Virus record (IMG/VR): IMGVR_UViG_3300046011_010306 | Coordinates: 1-24,164 of that record | From: a virus | DNA: 24,164 nucleotides | Strand: one strand, 5' to 3' | Shown here: positions 10,501-16,149 of the stretch, in pieces | How positions within the stretch are numbered: the first letter of the stretch is position 1 | Layout: each line of letters begins with the position of its first letter | Position numbers and translations under genes: made by a program | The notes under the pieces: model-generated | Database searches by the model: none | What the model saw: only the letters and a program-made list of their open reading frames with translations | What the model was told of the DNA's origin: nothing

Positions 10501-12237
10501 TTTACTGGGGTTAATCTAGAAACCGAAACAGGATTTGGTATAGGAGCTATTGCTACTATTGTTGTATCAAACAACCTAATAAATTCAGTAAGTATTACAA
10601 ATGGTGGTTCTGGTTATCTGGTAGGCGATTCTCTTGTCGTCCCGCCTATCGGGCAAGGAGTCGGATTTGGCGGTAAACTGACCGTAACCAATATTGGTTC
10701 TCTCAATTCATTTGTTCTAGACGAGGTTCAAGGAACCTTCTCGGTTGGTATAACAACCGTAAACTTTGTAAACTCTTCTGGGGTATCTACAACAGTTGGA
10801 TCTGGAGTAACAATTTCCTCAATAACTGAGGATCAGTATTATGACGGCCTTCACATGAAGGTTTATCAGCAAAATCATTGTATGCATTCCTCTGAAAATT
10901 ATGTAACCATTAGTAAGTTTAGGCCAGGAAATAATGATTTAAATACAAGACTATCTTCGGCGGTTTCTTCTACTCAAACAACTCCAATTTCTGTTGTTTC
11001 TACTTCTGGTTTTAACACTTTTGAAGGATTAACTGTAAGTGGATCAAATCCTGGATACTTAATAATCGGTGAGGAAATTGTTTCTTATACTGGTATTTCT
11101 GGTAATACGTTTACTGGAATAACCAGAGGTATTGACGGGACCCTTCCTATTTTATATCAAAACAATACTAGGGTTTATAAGTACGAATTCAATGGAATTT
11201 CTCTAAGGAGAATCAATAAGACTCATAATTTTGCTGAAGTTGATCCTACAAATACTGGTCGATTCCCAATTGATCTTAATAATTATTTTATAAAAATTGA
11301 TACTTCCGATACTGATTTCCTGAACAATGTTATTGGGACAAATAGAGAAAATAATCTTTATTTTAGAAAGCATTTCCAAGGAGGCATTTCTGGAACAATT
11401 GTTTCTAATAATATTCAATATGAATCAATTTCTCTTGATGTTGCCAATCTTATTCCAGCAAAAACCAATATTTCTACTAAAATTAGAACCTTTACTGGAA
11501 CAAGTGTTGGTGGTAATGAAAAATCATTCGTTGATAGAGGATTTGAAAATATCACGTTAGATACTCAGACCTATTTTAATGAGCCAAAACTAATTTGCTC
11601 TAGGGTTAATGAAGAGAGGTTTATGACTTCCTCTCCTGGTAATAAGTCTTTGACCTTTGAAATGCTTATGACCACGACTGACTCAAGAGTATCTCCGGTT
11701 ATCGATACTGTCAATGCCGCAGTGACTTTATACTCTAACCTAATTAATAATCCAAATGGAATTGGTGAAGACTCTGATTATAGCCTTGACTCTAATGTAA
11801 GAAGTCTCAATAACGACAATCATAATCTTGTATATCTATCAAAACCAGTAAGACTAAAAATCCCTGCAAATGCTATTAAGGTTATCCTTAGCGCAAGCCG
11901 AAATGATCTAAATGACATCAGGGTTCTTTATCAAATCTTTAGAGATGATGAATCCAATACTGAGCCTTCATTTAACCTATTCCCTGGTTATTCTAATTAT
12001 CGGGTAGATGGTTCAGGAATTAAGAGAGTTATTGATCCTTCTAAGAATAATGGATCTGCAGATTCTTTTGTTCAAGAAACATCAGACCGGGCCTTTAAGG
12101 ACTATGAGTATTCAATTGATGATCTTCCCGATTTTAGTGCATTTGCAATAAAAATTGTGGGTGCAAGTAGTAATCAGGCAACCCCTCCTCTAATTAGAGA
12201 ATTAAGGGCCATTGCAACAGTCAAACCTAGGATTTAA
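4528..12237 (+). CDS. Giant virion structural protein, DUF4815-like N-terminus
   Basis: This 2569-residue protein is the largest gene here. Its N-terminus (YKVLFKPEYPVQARELNNLQ, then GNHIFKEGSV) resembles the DUF4815 family of phage tail proteins. Near residues 1105-1160 is a predicted helical segment, RYRMEDISLLEDRVNRVEEF, followed by GLNRFKSGFFVDDF, a combination I associate with marine myovirus structural proteins. Around residue 1735 is DPLAQSFYV, and around 1836 AEYAIVLLSNSPNYRVFIT, then KSQNGSVWTPSQ. Glycine-rich GFGYTNGTF and GSGYLVGDSLVVPP repeats lie at about 1980-2050. An IIGEEIVSYTG...GITRGIDGT module is near 2135-2230. It lies between gp8 and gp13, where T4 has gp9-gp12 and wac, so a baseplate or fibre-like appendage role is likely. 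This is inference; no enzymatic motif was seen. No Shine-Dalgarno sequence precedes the ATG. Confidence 0.7.
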   Translation: MPQETNLNVFPYFDDFSSDKNYYKVLFKPEYPVQARELNNLQSILQNQVEQFGNHIFKEGSVVIPGQLSIDNPFYAVEIEPEFNNIPISAYFNQILGKTIRGLISGVSATVVYVLDKQFSERNNYTLYIQYLESGGQDFSNKVFFDGETILTESVITYSGITIQAGQSICNTIAENATSSGSSVNIAPGIYFVRGTFARINQQRILLDQYGTSPSYKVGFNVIERIVSAVEDETLFDNSQGFSNYAAPGADRFQIELELTKYGLDETPDNFVEILRIVNGTTQFLQKDPQYSLIRDELARRTAETNGDYYVKPFTLFVRDCLNDRVLNNGIYFEDQKTVNGNTPTEETMVYEIGPGKAYVNGYDVEIISPRLLEVPKTRSTKTIEDQSIPYNAGKLIQLNNVSGAPYIGLGTDATISLMDSRIGINSTVAAGTTIGVARVYDYVPESSYVDDTSILDLRLFDIQTFSKITLTTEITQAIPALIKGQRSNASGYLYQSVSNSKDLILYQVSGEFSQNEPISINGISNGRLIASVTDYSAADVKSIYSATFNADVVLNNKILIAPSGSQFNITSGSGGISTVTSISDNNFIGKIQPNDIVSYSNPAAQNIIYNKVGTVASGGTSFTLSGITTVSEICDGRLPISNLTVTNLVKVSGDIFSRDSSLLTRLNRSNVSSISLDSTEIKQRRIFTNQTIASGSISVSLSDDDVFFDNFDEDKYLISYSSGIIEPLRRDKFQFVGSTGKQIKFNGLSQPDGTTATVITTVKNIRPNSKTKILNKATKLTIVNSKFTASGVGTTTLNDGLTFSNVYGTRVQDEEISLNVPDVLRVIAVYESSSTSDPSLPVIQFSSFSGPTNSNQDLFVGEQIVGKTSGAVGLIVNRIDSDKVEYVYLNTSTFSENEVIKSKESNIEANIIGVTFGDANVTQNFIFDDGQRDSILDYSRIIRKKNVSEPTRKLTVVFQNYVINSNDDGEFVSVNSYRSEDYKHNIPYFDKERLSDYIDLRPRVAPYTLTTRSPFEFNSRNFSGDGQYSNYVMVPDENLLLTYSYYVPRTDVVFLDQDGKFEVVQGTPDDVPQLPEFKSNSFDIAVVNIPPYVYDVKNIVVNMSQHKRYRMEDISLLEDRVNRVEEFTVLSSLESKTENFNITDAETGLNRFKSGFFVDDFKSHAYHDLQNFNFKASIDKQKKILRPLHYTTSVDLQLGSEAIANFTGSFSPNADQSFVTDLGSNGVKKTGDLVTLNYNEVVYDQQLLATKTESVTAFLVRYWSGLLNLNPPLDTWVDERAITTNSFNEVRTTEDSLPDVNILIDNTVAENQAVFRDPPNAQSGIQPFDWLENARRRIAAGGEISLGGQSTQSRRALVIGRSSRGNRRTLEIVNGNTIRIDGIIWTTGDLSLLSQYVPTDVAQQFLTRMRATATTGQAGFLEFTPNNATSTTSTQTTTNTVTTITPETIVETVSNSSSLSNYTEPVRYLRSRNIEFDAIGLKPRTRFYSFFQGVKTNDYVIPKLLEVEMVSGSFSVGERVISDPTFVDKKVAFRLCTPNHKIGPHNNPSDTFEFNPYTQTSFETNYSQSSTVLNVDTRSLELQTETDFYGQVSPNMRLIGTSSGAVARVTRINLLSDNSGRLIGSLYIPDPNVIGNPKWINGENTFTLIDTSDLDQLKLVEFSPDSRINESSAETEFTSSGITNITENNILTTRNIRIIPPRNINTTTINNVTTNTSSSSQQISPGVVNIQQPYDPLAQSFYVFEDTGVFLTSVEVFFETKDSNNLPVTLQIRPLLAGVPSNVVVPFSEVTLTPDKVNLSVDGSVSTKFIFSSPVFLQGPKQQTVRQSPIASITQAEYAIVLLSNSPNYRVFITQLGQNDIATGVKVSSQPTLGSMFKSQNGSVWTPSQLEDLKYKINRADFVNEGIVRLFNPKLDIGNKKVSVTGPNQFEFLSKKIIVGLGSTGYSPNVTPGVTIRQGSASAVLTGIAGSVAGAGVTISNVGFGYTNGTFTGVNLETETGFGIGAIATIVVSNNLINSVSITNGGSGYLVGDSLVVPPIGQGVGFGGKLTVTNIGSLNSFVLDEVQGTFSVGITTVNFVNSSGVSTTVGSGVTISSITEDQYYDGLHMKVYQQNHCMHSSENYVTISKFRPGNNDLNTRLSSAVSSTQTTPISVVSTSGFNTFEGLTVSGSNPGYLIIGEEIVSYTGISGNTFTGITRGIDGTLPILYQNNTRVYKYEFNGISLRRINKTHNFAEVDPTNTGRFPIDLNNYFIKIDTSDTDFLNNVIGTNRENNLYFRKHFQGGISGTIVSNNIQYESISLDVANLIPAKTNISTKIRTFTGTSVGGNEKSFVDRGFENITLDTQTYFNEPKLICSRVNEERFMTSSPGNKSLTFEMLMTTTDSRVSPVIDTVNAAVTLYSNLINNPNGIGEDSDYSLDSNVRSLNNDNHNLVYLSKPVRLKIPANAIKVILSASRNDLNDIRVLYQIFRDDESNTEPSFNLFPGYSNYRVDGSGIKRVIDPSKNNGSADSFVQETSDRAFKDYEYSIDDLPDFSAFAIKIVGASSNQATPPLIRELRAIATVKPRI

Positions 12238-12239
12238 AT

Positions 12240-12461
12240 ATGACTTATTTAAAAGTAAAAGATAATGATCATCTTTTGAGAGACATTAATTCAAATGGAA
12301 TAATCAATACTGATGAAACAGAGTATAAAAATTATGTAAATAGTTACATAAGAAAAATAAATTCAAAGGCAAAATTAGAAGAACTTCAACAAGAAGTTGA
12401 TGAAATTAAAACCGATGTTAAAGAAATAAAAGAACTTATTTTAAAGTTGTTAAATAGTTAA
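12240..12461 (+). CDS. Small coiled-coil protein
   Basis: A 73-residue protein starts two bases after the giant gene's stop. The N-terminal half (YLKVKDNDHLLRDINSNGII) resembles a short conserved protein I associate with this position in cyanophages. The C-terminal half is strongly charged with heptad spacing (LEELQQEVDEIKTDVKEIKE), so it should form a coiled coil. The tight spacing between structural genes and the lack of stops argue for a real gene. Function is unknown; a minor virion or assembly role is a guess from context. A TTTAAATA sequence overlaps the gene junction and may be a weak late-promoter-like box. Confidence 0.7.
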   Translation: MTYLKVKDNDHLLRDINSNGIINTDETEYKNYVNSYIRKINSKAKLEELQQEVDEIKTDVKEIKELILKLLNS

Positions 12462-12466
12462 AAACA

Positions 12467-13285
12467 ATGGCAAAACCCTCCTCAAGGCAAGAACTAGTCG
12501 ATTATTGTAAAAGAAAACTCGGAGCCCCGGTTTTAGAAATTAACGTGGCTGATGAACAAATAGATGATCTGGTTGATGATGCTATTCAACTTTTTCAAGA
12601 AAGGCATTTTGATGGTGTGGCCCAGACATTTTTAAAATACGAGATAACCCAAGAAGATATTGACCGGGCCAGAGGCAAAACCGGAGAAGGAGTTTCTTCA
12701 AAAGTCGGTATTGCCAAAACTTATACATATCGAGAAAATTCTAATTACATCGAAATCCCGGATCACGTAATCGGTATTAATAAAATCTTCAAACTATTTG
12801 GTGGAAATAGTCTTGGTTATGGTATGTTTAACTTCAAGTATCAATTACTACTTAATGATCTTTATTATTGGGGCTCCACAGACATCCTGACCTATTTTTC
12901 AGTCAAAAGATATCTTGAGGATCTTGACTGGATTTTGAGTCCAGATATTATGGTAAGGTTTAATAAAAGAGACACTAAACTTTATATTGATATTGATTGG
13001 AAAACAGTTTCTCCCGGTAACATTCTTCTTATTGATTGTTATAGGGCTCTTGATCCATCAGATTCAACAAAAGTCTGGAACGATAGTTTTCTTAAACAGT
13101 ATCTAACGGCACTTATCAAAAGGCAGTGGGGTCAGAATCTTATTAAGTTTAGAGGAGTAAAACTTCCTGGTGGGGTTGAGTTAAATGGTCGGGAAATGTA
13201 TGATGATGCCCAAAAGGAAATTGATATGATTATGGAGCGTATGAGTTCATCATACGAGATGCCAAGCTTCGATCTTATAGGATAA
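12467..13285 (+). CDS. gp13: Neck protein gp13
   Basis: Homologue of T4 gp13, which with gp14 forms the neck that closes the filled head and accepts the tail. The N-terminus (SRQELVDYCKRKLGAPVLEI, then DEQIDDLVDDAIQLFQERHF) is typical of the cyanophage gp13 family. DWKTVSPGNILLIDCYRAL and the C-terminal LTALIKRQWGQNLIKFRGV are also characteristic. The length of 272 residues is close to T4 gp13 (309). It sits immediately before gp14, as in T4. The ATG follows the small coiled-coil gene by 5 bases, with a TTAAATA sequence just upstream (in TTAAATAGTTAAAAACA) but no Shine-Dalgarno sequence. No anomalies are visible. Confidence 0.9.
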   Translation: MAKPSSRQELVDYCKRKLGAPVLEINVADEQIDDLVDDAIQLFQERHFDGVAQTFLKYEITQEDIDRARGKTGEGVSSKVGIAKTYTYRENSNYIEIPDHVIGINKIFKLFGGNSLGYGMFNFKYQLLLNDLYYWGSTDILTYFSVKRYLEDLDWILSPDIMVRFNKRDTKLYIDIDWKTVSPGNILLIDCYRALDPSDSTKVWNDSFLKQYLTALIKRQWGQNLIKFRGVKLPGGVELNGREMYDDAQKEIDMIMERMSSSYEMPSFDLIG

Positions 13286-13288
13286 TTT

Positions 13289-14695
13289 ATGTTAAATCCG
13301 TTCTTTCTCCAGGGTTCAAAAACTGAACAGGGTCTCATAAACGACCTAGTAAAAGAGGCCATACAGATCCATGGTGTAGATGTTTATTATCTTCCTAGAG
13401 AGTATGTCACAAAAAGAACGGTCATAAGAGAAGTAATAGAATCTAAATTTAGTAATGCCTTTCCTTTAGAGGCCTATATTGACACTTATGAGGGTTATGA
13501 AGGTGCCGGTGTTCTTTTAAGTAAGTTTGGTATTCAACCAAGCACTGATATTACTCTTATTATATCAAAAGAAAGATATGAAACCTATATTACTCCATTA
13601 ATTAAAAATATTCCGAACATAAAACTACCAGACAGACCAAAAGAAGGTGATCTAATTTGGTTTCCTTTAGGTGACAGATTGTTTGAAATAAAATTTATTG
13701 AACATGAAATCCCCTTTTATCAACTACAAAAAACTTATGTTTATAATTTAAAATGTGAACTCTTTAGGTATCAAGACGAAACAATTGCGACTGGTATTGA
13801 TTTCATTGATGACAATACAATAAACGAAGGGTATACTGAAATTTACAATATGTTGGGTATTGGTGCAACCGCATCTGCCACGGCCACTATTGTTAATGGT
13901 GGTGTCAGATTTGTTACTGTAACCAATAGGGGCGATGGGTATAAAATTCCTCCTCAGGTTTCATTTTCGGCGGCTCCTCCTCCTGGAGAAACTGCTGCTG
14001 GTATTGCATCAATGATTTCTGGTATTGTTGATCTTTGTGAACCAGACGCAACTCTTCTCAGGGTCCAATCTGTTCAACTAACAAATACTGGTTTTGGATA
14101 TACTGTTGCTCCATCGGTTTCATTCAGTGGCGGTGGTGGAGGCGGCGCCCAGGCATTTGCAACAATTGGTGACGGTATTGTTGGTATTGTGAGCGTCACA
14201 AATGGCGGATCTGGGTTCCTAACGCCTCCAAATATTACTTTTGTCGGAGCCGCAACAAGTTCTGCTATCGCGGTTGCTGTTCTTAACAATGGTTCTATTT
14301 CACAAATTAATATGATTGATGCTGGTTTGGGTTATACAACTGCACCATCAATTGTTATTGATACTCCTTATAGCGCCGGTTTTGGTACTTATATTTTTAA
14401 TGAAGAAGTTGTCGGTAGTGCATCTAGCATGACGGCCAGGGTTAAAGATTGGAATGCCCAGACTTTAAGGCTCCAATTATCCAATACATCTGGACCATTT
14501 ACTGTGGGTGAATTAATCGTTGGCCAGGAATCTGGGGCCAGTTATCAGATTATTAGCGGCAATCAGTTAATAACTATAGACGAAAAAATTGAAGACGGAA
14601 TAGCGTTTGATGGGTTTACCCAAAACGACGATATCCAAATAGCCGCCAATGAAATACTTGACTTTAGCGAAAGAAATCCATTCGGGGTGCCATAA
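13289..14695 (+). CDS. gp14: Neck protein gp14 with internal glycine-rich repeats
   Basis: Homologue of T4 gp14, the head-neck partner of gp13. Residues 1-185 are the recognisable core: NPFFLQGSKTEQGLINDLV, VDVYYLPREYVTKRTVIREV, YEGYEGAGVLLSKFGI, and GDLIWFPLGDRLFEIKF. Residues about 190-360 are an insertion of Gly-rich repeats (RGDGYKIPPQVSF, GFGYTVAPSVSF, GSGFLTPPNITF, GLGYTTAPSIVI). Residues about 368-421 form another module (VKDWNAQTLRLQLS, then FTVGELIVGQESGA). A short tail, EILDFSERNPFGVP, looks like the normal gp14 end. The total of 468 residues against 256 in T4 is explained by these insertions. The stop overlaps the gp15 start as TAATG, so the two are probably translationally coupled. 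Confidence 0.9.
   Translation: MLNPFFLQGSKTEQGLINDLVKEAIQIHGVDVYYLPREYVTKRTVIREVIESKFSNAFPLEAYIDTYEGYEGAGVLLSKFGIQPSTDITLIISKERYETYITPLIKNIPNIKLPDRPKEGDLIWFPLGDRLFEIKFIEHEIPFYQLQKTYVYNLKCELFRYQDETIATGIDFIDDNTINEGYTEIYNMLGIGATASATATIVNGGVRFVTVTNRGDGYKIPPQVSFSAAPPPGETAAGIASMISGIVDLCEPDATLLRVQSVQLTNTGFGYTVAPSVSFSGGGGGGAQAFATIGDGIVGIVSVTNGGSGFLTPPNITFVGAATSSAIAVAVLNNGSISQINMIDAGLGYTTAPSIVIDTPYSAGFGTYIFNEEVVGSASSMTARVKDWNAQTLRLQLSNTSGPFTVGELIVGQESGASYQIISGNQLITIDEKIEDGIAFDGFTQNDDIQIAANEILDFSERNPFGVP
13856..14368 (+). repeat. Tandem glycine-rich beta repeats inside gp14
   Basis: Four degenerate repeat units of the form (V/I)xxxxxGxGYxxPPxVxF occur in gp14 residues about 190-360, cores GDGYKIPP, GFGYTVAP, GSGFLTPP and GLGYTTAP. 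A poly-Gly run (GGGGGG) sits between units two and three. The same unit occurs in the gp7-position protein, gp8 and the giant protein. Boundaries are approximate and come from reading the protein. Confidence 0.7.
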
Positions 14696-15696
14696 TGTTT
14701 GAACATTTTTATTACGAGGCCATAAGAAAAACGGTTATTGCCTTTGGCACATTGTTTAATAATATTTACATCAAACATAAAAATGATGAAGGAAGGGTTG
14801 TATCAACCCAAAAAGTTTCCTTTGCTTATGGTCCAACTCAAAAATTCTTGGCCAGACTAGAACAATCACCGGATCTAAACAAACCTATTCAAATTACAAC
14901 TCCTAGAATGTCTATGGAGATTATAGGTCTTTCTTATGATTCTCAGAGAAAGGGTGGTACAATGAGAGCCTTTACAGCAACAGATGATAATAATAAACCA
15001 AGAAGATCTTATTTACCTGTACCATACAACATCAATTTTGAACTAAGTATTTTTACTAAGTTAGAGGATGATATGTTCCAGATTGTGGAACAAATTCTTC
15101 CTTATTTTCAGCCACATTATACTATAACCATAACTCTTATTGAAGAAATTAATGAAAAAAGAGACATAAAATTTACCCTGGATAATATTTCATTAAGCGA
15201 TAATTATGATGTAAATTTTGAACAGAGAAGAGCCCTGATTTGGACATTGAAGTTCACTGCAAAAACTTATATGTTCTTGCCAATTTCCGGGACTTCTATT
15301 GAAAATAATATTATCAATAAGGTAACTCTTGGTTTTGCTGCAGGAGAAAACTCAAATACCATAAACAACGATATTGACATCACAGTTACTCCAAAAGCGG
15401 CCAAAAATTATACTGGTACTATTGTGACAACTGTTAAACAAGACACCGCTTCCGGCGACAAGTTAATTTATGTTGATGACGTCTCTAATTTGACTCCCCA
15501 AAGCATAATTCAAATTAATAATGAGACTCTTTATATTGAGACCGTAAATGCTGATTCAATCAATGTAATTAGAGGGATTTATGAGACCCAGGCCCAGTTG
15601 CATGTTTCGGGGTCTGATGTATTAAATATAACTACAGTAGATAATAATTTAATTCCACCAAATGATTTATTTGGTTTCATAAGCACATTTACATAA
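14695..15696 (+). CDS. gp15: Tail terminator / sheath stabiliser gp15
   Basis: Homologue of T4 gp15, the hexameric ring at the proximal tail end that stabilises the sheath and joins tail to neck. Core residues 1-200 carry MFEHFYYEAIRKTVIAFGTL, NNIYIKH, then FLARLEQSPDLNKPIQITTP and PRMSMEIIGLSYD. They also carry LPVPYNINFELSIFTKLEDD and EQRRALIWTLKFTAKTY, all typical of the family. Residues about 240-315 are a C-terminal addition: SGDKLIYVDDVSNLTPQSII, then NNETLYIETV and VIRGIYET. This is the same module type as at the start of the gp7-position protein and late in the giant protein. Total length is 333 residues (T4: 272). The ATG shares one base with the gp14 stop; gp16 follows after 4 bases. 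Confidence 0.9.
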   Translation: MFEHFYYEAIRKTVIAFGTLFNNIYIKHKNDEGRVVSTQKVSFAYGPTQKFLARLEQSPDLNKPIQITTPRMSMEIIGLSYDSQRKGGTMRAFTATDDNNKPRRSYLPVPYNINFELSIFTKLEDDMFQIVEQILPYFQPHYTITITLIEEINEKRDIKFTLDNISLSDNYDVNFEQRRALIWTLKFTAKTYMFLPISGTSIENNIINKVTLGFAAGENSNTINNDIDITVTPKAAKNYTGTIVTTVKQDTASGDKLIYVDDVSNLTPQSIIQINNETLYIETVNADSINVIRGIYETQAQLHVSGSDVLNITTVDNNLIPPNDLFGFISTFT

Positions 15697-15700
15697 TACC

Positions 15701-16147
15701 ATGACTAAGAAATTTAAAGAATTGAATGATGCCTTTGATATTGAGGTTCAAAGTGAAGTCATTTCTACTGCCATAGAACCTATAAAAGAAGAAAGAGTTC
15801 AAAAAACAGATATCAAACAAGATTATGAGTATTCAAGAGCAACCTTAACTTCTCTGGTTGATAAGGGTCAAGAAGCAATTGACAGTATTTTAGAATTGGC
15901 CAGGGAAACTGATTCTCCTAGGGCCTATGAGGTTGTGGGTCAACTTATTAAGACAGTGACTGATTCTGCAGAAAAGTTAATGGATATTCAAAAGAAACTT
16001 AAGGACCTAGAACAAGAAAAAACCGCAAGTACCGTTACAAATAATGCCCTGTTTGTTGGGACCACTAATGAGGTCTTGACCTTATTGAAAAATGAATTGA
16101 AATTAAAACCCAATAAATCTCTAAATAATAAGAATAAAGAAGATTAA
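15701..16147 (+). CDS. gp16: Small terminase subunit gp16
   Basis: This is the small terminase, an oligomeric regulator that recognises concatemeric DNA and stimulates gp17. The 148-residue length is close to T4 gp16 (164). The central helical segment (TSLVDKGQEAIDSILELARE, then SPRAYEVVGQLIKTV, LMDIQKKLKDLEQE) is the characteristic oligomerisation/coiled-coil region. The C-terminus is Asn/Lys-rich (NKSLNNKNKED). Position right after gp15 is as in T4, but gp17 does not follow directly: an extra gene is inserted between the two terminase subunits. A perfect CTAAATAATA box lies inside the 3' end of this gene. Confidence 0.9.
   Translation: MTKKFKELNDAFDIEVQSEVISTAIEPIKEERVQKTDIKQDYEYSRATLTSLVDKGQEAIDSILELARETDSPRAYEVVGQLIKTVTDSAEKLMDIQKKLKDLEQEKTASTVTNNALFVGTTNEVLTLLKNELKLKPNKSLNNKNKED
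16121..16130 (+). promoter_or_regulatory. Late-promoter-like motif within the 3' end of gp16
   Basis: CTAAATAATA is identical to the two boxes in the intergenic region before gp17. It lies 19 bases before the ATG of the next gene, a spacing suited to a short-leader late transcript. Function is inferred from repetition and placement. Confidence 0.5.
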
Positions 16148-16149
16148 AA

